From: Kocuria carniphila
Lineage (GTDB): Bacteria > Actinomycetota > Actinomycetes > Actinomycetales > Micrococcaceae
Direction: 5' to 3'
Length of the DNA: 64,000 nt
Assembly: GCF_004136555.1 (NCBI RefSeq)
Contig: NZ_NOIT01000020.1
Coordinates: 1-64,000, forward strand
Both the position numbers and the translations under genes were made by a program. Shown here one piece after another: positions 29,079 through 37,666 of the stretch (within the stretch, counting starts at the first letter, position 1; the number at the start of each line of letters is the position of its first letter). Below the pieces are notes generated by a model. It did no database searches, had not been told where the DNA came from, and saw nothing but the letters and a program-made list of their open reading frames with translations.

Positions 29079-30129
29079 CGCCGACACCGGCGGCGCCCAG
29101 ACGCTGATCGAGCAGTTGCTGCGTGTGACCCGCCCCGGGGACGAGGCACACCTGCTGGTCCTGCTCTCCCCGGCGTCGCTGTCCTCCCGACTCGAGTCGG
29201 TGGCCACGAGCACCACGTACTCGGGAATGTCCCGCAAGTCCGTGGTGCCGGCCAAAGGCGTTCGCGACGTGCTCCGCTTGGTGAAGAAGCACAAGATCGA
29301 CGTGGTGCACTCGCACCTGCACCAGTCCGATCTGATCAATGAGCTCACTCCACACGGTCGCCCGAGGGTGTCCACGCTGCACTCGAGTCTGGATGTCTCC
29401 TCCAACCCCGTGGCCAAGGTGGTCTGGCGGACGGTGGCGGGACTCTCCGGACGATTCGAAGCCGTGGTGGCGTGTTCGGCCTCCGCCAAGGACTTTGCCG
29501 CGAAGCTGGGCTACCGGTTCCCGGTGAATCAGATGCGGATTGTGCACAACGGCAGCGCCACGGCCAGTGCTCCCGCCCCGGAACCGTCAGGGGACCCGGT
29601 CTTCGTGCACCTGGCTCGCTTTGCAGAGCCCAAGGACCACCCCAACCTGTTCCGCGCGTTCGCGAGGGTGCGCGAACGGGTCCCCGGGGCCACCCTGGTG
29701 TGCGCTGGGCACGGGGTGGACAACGACAACCGGGAGCTCACCCGCGAACTCGACCGGCTGGGCATCCGCGACGCCGTGTCTCTGTTGGGACCGGTCGACA
29801 ACGTGCGCGAGCTGATCCGTACCGCCCACGCCGTGGTGTTCTCCAGCTACCACGAGGCGCTGCCCATGGCCGGCATCGAGGCCATTGGAGAAGGGGTCCC
29901 CGTGATCACCACCGATACCGGGGATGCCAAGGACCTCACCGTGGATGAGCGCGCCGTGGTGCCCGTGCGGAATTCCGAGGCGTTGGCTGAGGCCATGACC
30001 TGGCACGTGCAGCAGTCGCCGGAGGACCGCGAGCGCATGCGACAGGCCAGCTGGGACAAGGCCGCCACCGAATTCGACGCGCTGGTCACGGCCGATACCT
30101 ACCGCCAGCTGTACGTGCAGCTGCTCTGA
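29053..30129 (+). CDS. Family 4 glycosyltransferase
   Basis: A 358-residue GT-B enzyme. MRILHIVNDADTGGAQTLIEQLL is the typical N-terminal glycine-rich segment, DVVHSHLHQSDLIN follows, and the donor half has FVHLARFAEPKDHPNLFRAFA and VVFSSYHEALPMAGIEAIGEGVPVI, the E-x7-E motif of family 4. It adds a sugar to the growing lipid-linked repeat unit. GAAAGG precedes the ATG, which lies inside the polymerase gene. Its stop is 6 bp from the stop of the convergent flippase gene. Confidence 0.9.
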   Translation: MRILHIVNDADTGGAQTLIEQLLRVTRPGDEAHLLVLLSPASLSSRLESVATSTTYSGMSRKSVVPAKGVRDVLRLVKKHKIDVVHSHLHQSDLINELTPHGRPRVSTLHSSLDVSSNPVAKVVWRTVAGLSGRFEAVVACSASAKDFAAKLGYRFPVNQMRIVHNGSATASAPAPEPSGDPVFVHLARFAEPKDHPNLFRAFARVRERVPGATLVCAGHGVDNDNRELTRELDRLGIRDAVSLLGPVDNVRELIRTAHAVVFSSYHEALPMAGIEAIGEGVPVITTDTGDAKDLTVDERAVVPVRNSEALAEAMTWHVQQSPEDRERMRQASWDKAATEFDALVTADTYRQLYVQLL

Positions 30130-30135
30130 GGGTGC

Positions 30136-31656
30136 TCAGGCCGGTGCTTGGGCGGCGTCGCGCTCGTTGAGAACGTCGTCGCGGCGTCGGATCCGCTTGA
30201 ACGCGCCTAGGAACACGACGCCCAGGACGAACGCACACACGCCGATGCTCAAAACGTCTCCAAGAACCTGGGCGAGCAGCGCGAAAGCCACGGCCGCAGC
30301 AGCGGCGACCAACACCATGCCCAGCCATACAAGCACGTGCTTGGCCCACGAACCGCTGGTTTCGGTGCGCTCGCTGAAGTAGATCTGCACGGGCACGAGC
30401 AATAACAGCGGAGCCACAGCAGCCAGCATCACGTAGCCCAGGTCTCCGGTACCGGACGCGAACCACACCGCCGGCAGGGTCAGCAACAGGACAGCCAGAC
30501 TGATGAGCGAGGCGATCAACGGGTTCCCGCGCAGGGTCATGATCAGGTTGGGTACCTGGCCCATGGCCTCGGCCATCACGCCCACGACCACCACAGCCAG
30601 AGCCGGAGCCGCGAACGCGAATTCGGAGCCGAGCCACACCGTCAGCAGCTCATTGGGAAGCGCCGCAAGCGGCACGCTGATCAGCAGTCCCACCAGCAGG
30701 GACACGGTGAAAGCCACCCGGATGTGCTCCCCGGCCTCCCCCAGCGCAGATTTTTTAATGGGGTACGCGAACGGCATCACGATCCAACTGATGATCAACC
30801 GGGCGCTCTGGAACACACGCATGAGCGCGCCGAACGCCGTGGCCGCCTGCAGACCCAGCGTGGGGCCCACGATGAACAGCGGCAACTGATAGACACCCAG
30901 AAGCGACAGCGAACCGATGGAGAGCACCGAAGACATCTTCAACAACGGCTTGCCCTGCAGTCGCCACGCACCGCGGATCATCCGGGGCAGCCCAAACCGC
31001 TGGTACACGGCCCAGAAACACACGAGCGGCGGAAGCAACAGCGAAACACACTCCACCATCACGATCGCGATCAGCCCACCCTTCAGCGGGATCAGCAGTG
31101 CATAACCCGCCGCTCGCCCCAGGATGGCGACCACGGCGGCCTTACGTTCGATGTCCGGGCGGTTCAGGGCCCACAGAATCGAATTGCACGCGCGCCCCAG
31201 TACGGAGAAGAACAGCGTGGCACCCGCCGCAATCACCAGCGGTAGCACGGCATTGCGGTCCTGTTCCGGGACGTCCACCGTGGTCAGGTACAGCGGGAAA
31301 GCCACGAAGTACAGGGCGGTGAGCACCACCGACAGGACCGAGAACACTGCGAGCGCCACCGCCACGAAACTGCGCCGATCCCGCCGATGTTCAGCGTTGT
31401 CCGGGATGTCGGTCAGGGTGCGGACGATGCCCGTTCCCAGGCCGAAATCGGACATCGTCAGCAGCTGAATCGCGCTGGAGGCCAACACCCACAGACCGTA
31501 CGCTTCCGCCCCCACGATCGTGATTGCGAACGGGTAGAGCAGGAGTAGTCCGAAGACGCTGGTGAACCCCGAGATGTAGTTCCAGGCAATGTTGGCGCCC
31601 AGGCGGGACTCGCCGGCTTCGGTGGCCTTGTCGGTGAGGAGTGAGTGCTTAGCCAT
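30136..31656 (-). CDS. Wzx-type polysaccharide flippase (MOP superfamily)
   Basis: A 506-residue membrane protein with about 12-14 hydrophobic helices, beginning NIAWNYISGFTSVFGLLLLYPFAITIVGAEAYGLWVLASS, typical of lipid-linked oligosaccharide flippases. It would move undecaprenyl-PP-linked repeat units to the outer face for the polymerase. The ATG at 31656 overlaps the upstream hydrolase gene by 8 bp, so both are in one minus-strand operon with the glycosyltransferase at 33.5-34.9 kb. A longer frame to 31695 is less likely because of this coupling. Confidence 0.87.
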   Translation of the reverse strand: MAKHSLLTDKATEAGESRLGANIAWNYISGFTSVFGLLLLYPFAITIVGAEAYGLWVLASSAIQLLTMSDFGLGTGIVRTLTDIPDNAEHRRDRRSFVAVALAVFSVLSVVLTALYFVAFPLYLTTVDVPEQDRNAVLPLVIAAGATLFFSVLGRACNSILWALNRPDIERKAAVVAILGRAAGYALLIPLKGGLIAIVMVECVSLLLPPLVCFWAVYQRFGLPRMIRGAWRLQGKPLLKMSSVLSIGSLSLLGVYQLPLFIVGPTLGLQAATAFGALMRVFQSARLIISWIVMPFAYPIKKSALGEAGEHIRVAFTVSLLVGLLISVPLAALPNELLTVWLGSEFAFAAPALAVVVVGVMAEAMGQVPNLIMTLRGNPLIASLISLAVLLLTLPAVWFASGTGDLGYVMLAAVAPLLLLVPVQIYFSERTETSGSWAKHVLVWLGMVLVAAAAAVAFALLAQVLGDVLSIGVCAFVLGVVFLGAFKRIRRRDDVLNERDAAQAPA

Positions 31657-33421
31657 TCGCGGGCGACCGCCCTTCCCACTGCGAGAGCAGTTCAACGACT
31701 CGTGTGACCACCACGTCGCGGGCGGTGCGGGACAGGATGGAATGGTCCACGTTGGGTAGGTACTCCTCGCGGATGTCGCGGCCGCGCCCGGTCAGCCGCG
31801 CCACGGCTCGCGGGGTCAGGGTTTCGCGGTAGCGGGGCTCGTCCTGCGGTCCGACCAGCAGCACCACGCGGGCATTGCGACTAGCGCGGTCCAGGATGTA
31901 GTCGGCAATGGATGCCTCGGGGTGCCGCGCAATCAGGTTCCAGACCGGTTCGGGCGCGTAGTGGCGCAGCGCGTAGGAGCCTTTTTCCTTGACGGCACCA
32001 AGGACGCTCTGTGCCGCCGACGCCGCCCCGGCCACCTTGTCCTTCACCGCGTCCCTGCGCGGCGTGGCCGGGCGGGCGAGTTCCTCCTTGGCCTGCCGGG
32101 AGGTGAGCGCGGCGGCGTGCAGTCGGGCGTCGGCGTCGTACGTCTTACGCAGCTCGTCGAAGAACTCTTGCTTCATGCGCCATTCGTTCTGGTTGAGCAG
32201 GATCATCCCCTCCACCGGAATGCCCTCAGGCTCGCGGGCGGCGCACAGCGTGTCCCACGCGCCCGAGCACAGCACCGTGGCCACCACGGTCGAGTTGAAG
32301 TGGTTGTTCAGCCACTGAGCCTGCTCGCGCATGGCCTGGGCATTGGCGTGCCGGTACGGGTTGGGATCGCGGTCCGCCCAGAGTTCGGCGCGATCCGCGG
32401 CGCCGTCGCGATCGGCACGCAGGCTCGCTACCCCGTGTCCGGCGAGTTCCCGCGCGGTCTCGGACCACAGTGCGGAACCGTCGCGCGGTTCGGAGGCACC
32501 CGGGGCGTAGAACGTGACGGGCTTATCCGTCCACGAGGCAATCGGGCGGCCAGGCTTGTCGGTGAGCACCGGGCCCGTGAGTACGCCCATGTAGTCCTTG
32601 GGCTCGACCCGCACGATCTCCTCGGCACACTCGACCCCGGTGGGAGCGGTGAATTCATTGCGCAGTGGTCCGCGGCCGTCGCCTCCCACGGGGGTGAGTA
32701 CGGGGCGCGGAAGCATGCGGATCAGCTGATCCAGGATGTCGTAGTGCACGCGGGTGTCCAGGGACTCCACGCCGTACATGACCTTGGCGCGCGGTTGATC
32801 CTTCTCACGGAAGATCGCCACGTGCTCCGGCAGGTTCGCGAGTTTGCGGGGGTCGCGCAGACTGGAGAGTTGCGCGGCCTGCTCGTTCCCCAGGCACAGC
32901 CCCATGAGGTCCACGCGGTCGCCCACGGGGATATCGGGCAGGGTCGCATTGCGCAGTCGGGACCACTGCTTCACGAAGACGGACCCCGCCACGGGTTCCC
33001 ACGCGATCACGTGATCGAAGTGCTCGGCGATCCCGGCGAGCAGGGTGGCTCCCATCCGGTGACCGATGGCCCACACGGGAAGCTCCTCCGTCCCGCACAC
33101 CTGACGCGCGTGGGCCGCGGTATCGAGCAGGTCCTGCCGCCAGGCTTCCACCACGTTCTGATCCGGCTCCAGCGCGTGCGAATCTCCCACTCCGCGGTAG
33201 CACGCCCGGGCCACGCAGTAGCCCTCCGAGGCCAAGAGCATGGCCAATTGCCTGTTGGAGCGATAAGCCTGAATGTGTTCGCGACCCACCGGTGGTGCGA
33301 GTAGCACGAGCCCTCGTGCCTGCCCGTCCACGGGGGTGTGGATCCACGTTTGAAGTGCGTCGGTTCCGCGACGGGTCCACATCGCCTGTCCCGGAATTCC
33401 CGCATAGTTGCCTTGTTGCAT
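31649..33421 (-). CDS. Double alpha/beta-hydrolase-like protein in the polysaccharide cluster
   Basis: A 590-residue protein that looks like two hydrolase folds in tandem. The first half has RGLVLLAPPVGREHIQAYRSNRQLAMLLASEGY, YRGVGDS and, at the nucleophile elbow, AIGHRMGATL, where the expected GxSxG serine is an arginine. The second half has TFYAPGASEPRDGS and VLCSGAWDTL, resembling the CSGA elbow of exosortase/polysaccharide-associated hydrolases, and ends with NVDHSIL carrying a candidate catalytic His. Function is unknown; it may process or acylate the polymer. The ATG at 33421 has AGGGGAG 4 nt upstream; an alternative ATG at 33466 overlaps the previous stop as ATGA. Confidence 0.65.
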   Translation of the reverse strand: MQQGNYAGIPGQAMWTRRGTDALQTWIHTPVDGQARGLVLLAPPVGREHIQAYRSNRQLAMLLASEGYCVARACYRGVGDSHALEPDQNVVEAWRQDLLDTAAHARQVCGTEELPVWAIGHRMGATLLAGIAEHFDHVIAWEPVAGSVFVKQWSRLRNATLPDIPVGDRVDLMGLCLGNEQAAQLSSLRDPRKLANLPEHVAIFREKDQPRAKVMYGVESLDTRVHYDILDQLIRMLPRPVLTPVGGDGRGPLRNEFTAPTGVECAEEIVRVEPKDYMGVLTGPVLTDKPGRPIASWTDKPVTFYAPGASEPRDGSALWSETARELAGHGVASLRADRDGAADRAELWADRDPNPYRHANAQAMREQAQWLNNHFNSTVVATVLCSGAWDTLCAAREPEGIPVEGMILLNQNEWRMKQEFFDELRKTYDADARLHAAALTSRQAKEELARPATPRRDAVKDKVAGAASAAQSVLGAVKEKGSYALRHYAPEPVWNLIARHPEASIADYILDRASRNARVVLLVGPQDEPRYRETLTPRAVARLTGRGRDIREEYLPNVDHSILSRTARDVVVTRVVELLSQWEGRSPANG

Positions 33422-33462
33422 AACTCTCCCCTGTAGTTCTCGTGCCCGTAGTGCATCAGTCG

Positions 33463-34857
33463 TCATGGTGTCGACGGTGCGCCCAGCGCCTTCTTCTCCA
33501 GGAGGGGTACGTGCACCCCGTAGATCTCGCACAGTCGGTCTCGTTGAATCTTGCGGCAGTTCTCCCACAACGCCTGCTGGGACCAGCCGCACAGGTGGTC
33601 CCGGGTCTCCGGATCCACGATCTCGTTCCAGCGCGCGGCCACGTCCTGGGGGGTGTCCACGACCAGCGGCAGGCCGGAATCGTCGAACACTCGGATGCGG
33701 CGCACGATCACCGGGATGTGGTTCGCGGCGGCCTCGAGCACCGTGATGGGGAACCCTTCCCAGCGCGCGGTGTGCAGATAAACGTCCGCGGTCTTGAGCT
33801 GCTCCTGTACTTGTTCGTGGGAGATCCAGCCGGTGACCTTGATGCCGTAGTCGCGGAACAACTGCTCCACGTCCTCGTCACCGCCACCGACCCAGATGGG
33901 GGCCACCCGGAATCCGGCATCGCGAATGGCCTGGACCGTCTCCGCGAAGAACACCGGGTCCTTCTGGGCCGTGAGGCGACCGGCACCGGCCAGGACCAGC
34001 GGTTCGTCCGCACCCTTGGTGGGCTTGCGGACCGAGTCCGGTTCGGCCACGTTGGGCACGTAGACCGTGCGCGGGGACACCGGTCCCCAGTGGGCCACGT
34101 TGTTCTCCGCCTTGGAACAGCCCGCCAGCACGTCCGTACGTGCGGCCAGGGCACCTTCGAGGGCCCAGAAGCCCAGGCGGGTCAGTCGCGAATGGTCCAG
34201 GCGAGAGAACGACCACGCGTGCGGCGTGTACACCTGCTTGATGTGGGCCAGTGCGGGGTCGAAGTACTTCTGTACCTTGCGCCGCAGTGGGCCGCGCTCG
34301 GCCAATTTCTCGGCACGGAGACGACGCCGCCGCTGGCCTTCGCGCAACAGGTCACCGTGTCGCTCGGCGCGGGTCGTGGGGGCCCCGGGTGTGCGCAGCG
34401 GGGACAGCGTGTCCACCGGTTTACGCGGTAGGTGCCCCACGGCCAGGCGCGCATACACACCGGCGTAGCTGGAGTGGGAGTGGATGACGTCCGGGTGGAT
34501 CTCGCTGATGGCCCAGCGGGTGGCTTTCAAATTGGCCAGGTGGCCGCCGGGAAGGAAACGCACGGACGCGAAATCAGTGTCCCACTCGTCCTCGAGGTTC
34601 ACGGCCTCCGGTCGCAAGTGGCACAACAGATGGTGATCGCATTCCGGGGTGGCCCGGGCGTAATCGCGTACCGCCGCGGCCACTCCCCCGCCGAACGCCT
34701 CGACCACGTGCAGCACCACGGGCCCGCGCGGCGGCTCCGGATCGTGGGCTTCTCGATGCGGAGCCAGCAGGGTGCGCGTTCCATGCCGAGCACCGGGGTT
34801 CTCGCGGCGCGTCGGCTGCATCAACGTGCCCGTGGCAGGCGAACTGGAACCGGTCAT
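33463..34857 (-). CDS. Family 4 glycosyltransferase
   Basis: A 464-residue GT-B enzyme. About 45 Pro/Arg-rich residues precede PVVLHVVEAFGGGVAAAVRDYA. DVIHSHSSYAGVYARL lies in the acceptor half, and the donor half contains VLAGAGRLTAQKDPVFFAETV, DVYLHTARWEGFPITVLEAAANHIPVI (E-x7-E motif). An Arg-rich insertion (ERHGDLLREGQRRRRLRAEK) may bind the membrane surface. The ATG at 34857 has GGGGGA 5 nt upstream. It is the first gene of the minus-strand block (glycosyltransferase, hydrolase, flippase) that converges on the plus-strand block. Confidence 0.87.
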   Translation of the reverse strand: MTGSSSPATGTLMQPTRRENPGARHGTRTLLAPHREAHDPEPPRGPVVLHVVEAFGGGVAAAVRDYARATPECDHHLLCHLRPEAVNLEDEWDTDFASVRFLPGGHLANLKATRWAISEIHPDVIHSHSSYAGVYARLAVGHLPRKPVDTLSPLRTPGAPTTRAERHGDLLREGQRRRRLRAEKLAERGPLRRKVQKYFDPALAHIKQVYTPHAWSFSRLDHSRLTRLGFWALEGALAARTDVLAGCSKAENNVAHWGPVSPRTVYVPNVAEPDSVRKPTKGADEPLVLAGAGRLTAQKDPVFFAETVQAIRDAGFRVAPIWVGGGDEDVEQLFRDYGIKVTGWISHEQVQEQLKTADVYLHTARWEGFPITVLEAAANHIPVIVRRIRVFDDSGLPLVVDTPQDVAARWNEIVDPETRDHLCGWSQQALWENCRKIQRDRLCEIYGVHVPLLEKKALGAPSTP

Positions 34858-35160
34858 CTATATCCCCCTGATGAAACGCGCACCGCTTATGGGTCAGCGG
34901 CGTGCCTGGTCAGCGTGATGAAAACACGCAGGTCACGGGATCCCCACCCGTATTTATGACCCTCGACATTCCCCCGCCGCGGGTCTTTTTCAGTCTAGGT
35001 TTGAGCACGTGATCGGCAGTGCCCTGGGGGCAAACTGACTGTCCGATCTTTAGCGGACAGCCCAACTCCAGCTTCTCTCAGGTGTCCGGTTTGGTCTTGG
35101 GCCTAGGATTGGTTGCGCTGGCCACAACGCGTTCCGCGTTCATCAATTTCAAGGAGAACC
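34858..35160. other. Divergent promoter region with inverted repeats
   Basis: About 300 bp between a minus-strand glycosyltransferase and the plus-strand DUF2505 gene. It contains CTGTCCG (35039-35045) / CGGACAG (35054-35060), a 7-bp inverted repeat with an 8-bp centre, and a TAGGAT -10-like box at 35104-35109. No gene is supported. Confidence 0.5.
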
Positions 35161-35658
35161 ATGTCTGTTAACGCCTCCACCACCGTCAAGGCTCCGCTGG
35201 AGACCGTGCTCAAGACCTTTGTCGACGAGGCCTTCGTCCGGCACGTGAGCGACCGCGCGGGTACGCAGCTGGAATCCTTCGAGGTTTCCGGTGACACCAA
35301 CACGGCGTTCACCGTGACCACCGTGCGGACCATGTCTGCGGACAAGCTGCCCGATGTCGTCCAGAAGTTCGTCAAGGGTGCCGTCAAGCTCAACCAGGTG
35401 GACACCTACGACGCTCCGGCCGCCGATGGCTCCCGTAATGCCCGCACCGAGATCAAGGCTCATGGCCTGCCCGTGGGCGCCAATGCCACCCAGACGCTGA
35501 AGCCCACCGGCGAGGAGACCGTGATCGACGTGGCCGGTGACGTGGTGGCCAACATCCCGCTGGTCGGCAAGAAGATCGCCTCCGCCGCTGAGCCCTACAT
35601 CGGCAAGGCCCTGACCCTGCAGGCTCGCGCCGCGGAGTCCTGGATCGCCAAGCACTGA
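35161..35658 (+). CDS. DUF2505 family protein
   Basis: A 165-residue DUF2505 protein, an actinobacterial family of unknown role with a predicted START/SRPBCC-like ligand-binding fold. MSVNASTTVKAPLETVLKTFVDEAFVRHVSDRAG at the start resembles the opening strand and helix of that fold. There is no signal peptide or membrane segment. AAGGAGA lies directly before the ATG at 35161; the frame extends upstream to 35113 without support. It is a single-gene unit ending in a strong terminator. Confidence 0.85.
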   Translation: MSVNASTTVKAPLETVLKTFVDEAFVRHVSDRAGTQLESFEVSGDTNTAFTVTTVRTMSADKLPDVVQKFVKGAVKLNQVDTYDAPAADGSRNARTEIKAHGLPVGANATQTLKPTGEETVIDVAGDVVANIPLVGKKIASAAEPYIGKALTLQARAAESWIAKH

Positions 35659-35678
35659 TCAGTCACGCACTCGGTAGT

Positions 35679-35711
35679 AACCGGGGGTCGCTCCTGCGGC
35701 CCCCGGTTTTT
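35679..35711 (+). terminator. Rho-independent terminator after the DUF2505 gene
   Basis: The stem AACCGGGGG / CCCCCGGTT is followed by a T-run (35707-35711). It is one of the few classical T-tailed terminators in the window. Confidence 0.9.
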
Positions 35712-35767
35712 AGTTGGTGAGGCTATATGATGACCCAAGATATCCGCAGATCGAATGGAGTTTGGCG

Positions 35768-37060
35768 TTGAATGTGGCCGTGAACAATCCGTCACGCGCG
35801 GGCAATCTGGGAGCGTTCCTGAGGCGTGACACCACGGGCGGCCTGCTGTTGCTGATCGCGATGGTGGCCGCGCTCGTCATCGCCAACTCACCGCTGGGTG
35901 ACTTCTATTTCGGTGTGCGTGACGCTCACGTGGGCATCGGTGTTCCCGGTTTCGATCACACGGTGGGCGAATGGGCGGCTGATGGTCTGCTGGCCATCTT
36001 CTTCTTCCTCACGGGCCTCGAGCTCAAAACTGAATTCGTCAACGGCGAGCTGCGCAATATTCGTAAGGCCATGCTGCCCGTGGTCGCCGCTGTGGGTGGC
36101 GTGATCATGCCCGCGTTGATATACCTGGGCATTAATATCGCGGCCGGCGCGGAGGAAACGGCCATGCACGGCTGGGCCATCCCCACGGCCACGGACATCG
36201 CCTTCGCCGTGTCCGTCCTGGCGGTCGTGGGTTCGGCCCTGCCCACCGCCATGCGCACCTTCTTGTTGACGCTGGCCGTGGTCGACGATTTGATCGCGAT
36301 CATCATCATCGCGTTCGTGTACACGGAATCCGTGCGCGTCCTCTTTCTGGGCTGTGCGGCGGTACTGCTCATCATCTTCTGGGTGCTCACTCACAAGTAC
36401 GCCAACTGGTTCATGGCCAAGCACTGGGCGGCCTGGGTCATCCTGCTGCCCCTGGGCGTGGCCACGTGGTGGTGCGTCTACGAGGCCGGCGTGCACGCGA
36501 CAATTGCCGGCGTGTTGCTGGGCTTCATGGTTCCCGTCATGAAGACCACGCCCCGCGTGATCCGCCACGAGGATCCCGAGATGGGACTGGCCCCCGCCCT
36601 GGAGCACCGCTTCCGTCCTCTCTCCAACGGTCTGGTCATCCCGATCTTCGCGTTCTTCTCTGCCGGTGTGGCCGTGGGCGGTATCGACGGCATCAAGTCC
36701 GCCGCCGCGGATCCCGTGGCCCTGGGCATCGTCGCGGGTCTGCTGATCGGTAAGCCCGTGGGCATCTTCGGTGCGGCTTGGCTGATGGACCGGTTCAGCC
36801 CCGCAGAGAAGGACAAGGACTACACCTGGTTCGATTTGTTCGGCATGTCGTTCGTGGCCGGTATCGGTTTCACGGTGTCCCTGCTCGTGGCCGAGTTGAG
36901 TTTCGGCATCGGCAGCCCCCACAACGATCATGCAAAGGTCGGCATCCTCTTCGGCTCCATGCTCGCCGCGATCATCGGTGGCAGCCTGCTGCTCGCCCGC
37001 AACGCCAAGTACAAGAAGGTCCGTGCGCACGGCGTGGACCCGGACGTCTACGACAACTAG
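35768..37060 (+). CDS. nhaA: Na+/H+ antiporter NhaA
   Basis: A 430-residue membrane antiporter that exports Na+ in exchange for protons. About 12 helices are visible. The ion-binding pair is Asp173-Asp174 in TLAVVDDLIAIIIIAFVYT, equivalent to Asp163/Asp164 of E. coli NhaA, and HGWAIPTATDIAFAVSVLA is the other conserved block. NhaA in this size range is normal. The frame opens at 35714, but GGAG lies 7 nt before the TTG at 35768, which I prefer; GTG 35774 is an alternative. It is a single-gene unit. Confidence 0.93.
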   Translation: MNVAVNNPSRAGNLGAFLRRDTTGGLLLLIAMVAALVIANSPLGDFYFGVRDAHVGIGVPGFDHTVGEWAADGLLAIFFFLTGLELKTEFVNGELRNIRKAMLPVVAAVGGVIMPALIYLGINIAAGAEETAMHGWAIPTATDIAFAVSVLAVVGSALPTAMRTFLLTLAVVDDLIAIIIIAFVYTESVRVLFLGCAAVLLIIFWVLTHKYANWFMAKHWAAWVILLPLGVATWWCVYEAGVHATIAGVLLGFMVPVMKTTPRVIRHEDPEMGLAPALEHRFRPLSNGLVIPIFAFFSAGVAVGGIDGIKSAAADPVALGIVAGLLIGKPVGIFGAAWLMDRFSPAEKDKDYTWFDLFGMSFVAGIGFTVSLLVAELSFGIGSPHNDHAKVGILFGSMLAAIIGGSLLLARNAKYKKVRAHGVDPDVYDN

Positions 37061-37093
37061 GTCCCGCGCGACCGGGCCTCGACAGCACAACGA

Positions 37094-37132
37094 AACGGCC
37101 GGTGAGAACCTCAAGAGTTCTCGCCGGCCGTT
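37094..37132. terminator. Terminator between nhaA and sufU
   Basis: A 16-bp stem, AACGGCCGG-GAGAAC pairing with GTTCTC-CCGGCCGTT, with a 7-nt loop, lies between convergent genes. It probably works in both directions. Confidence 0.85.
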
Positions 37133-37180
37133 CGTCATGTCAGGCTCGCGGGCTGCTGGCGCATTCCCGCGTCCGTCAAG

Positions 37181-37666
37181 CTAGTTCGCTCGAGCCTTCG
37201 ACGCCGCCTGGTTCACCGCGTCCTCCACGGCCACCCAGCTGAGCATTGCGCACTTCACGCGCGCCACGAATTTGGACACCCCCGCGAAGGCCGCCGCATC
37301 ACCCAGGATCTCCTCGTCCGGAGCCACCTGGCCGCGCGATCTGAGCATCTCGCGGAAGTGCTCGATCATTTTCCCCAGCTCGGACAGACTCATCCCGGGT
37401 GCCATGTCCGACAACACCGACGCCGCCGCCATGGAGATCGAGCAGCCCTCGCCGTTCCATTCCACGGCCTCCACGGTCGGGTTCTCCCCCTCCGTCACCG
37501 CCACCGCCACGCGCACGGTGATCTCGTCGCCGCACGTGGGGTTGTACTGGTGGGAAACACCGCTGCGTTCCCCGGCCGAGGACACGTCCTGGTCGGTTTC
37601 GCCGCTGCGCTTGTGGGAGTGCTCGAGGATGATCGTTTGGTACAGCTGGTCCAACTCTGCGCTCAT
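37181..37666 (-). CDS. sufU: SUF system sulfur-relay/scaffold protein SufU
   Basis: A 161-residue SufU of the NifU-like fold. Three cysteines sit in the conserved places: Cys45 (YNPTCGDE), Cys75 (GEGCSIS) and Cys139 (VKCAML). Asp47 follows Cys45, as in zinc-binding SufU proteins that accept sulfur from SufS. It takes part in Fe-S cluster assembly, needed here by NirB among others. The ATG at 37666 overlaps the sufS stop (ATGA). The rest of the suf operon (sufBCD) is not in the window. Confidence 0.93.
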   Translation of the reverse strand: MSAELDQLYQTIILEHSHKRSGETDQDVSSAGERSGVSHQYNPTCGDEITVRVAVAVTEGENPTVEAVEWNGEGCSISMAAASVLSDMAPGMSLSELGKMIEHFREMLRSRGQVAPDEEILGDAAAFAGVSKFVARVKCAMLSWVAVEDAVNQAASKARAN

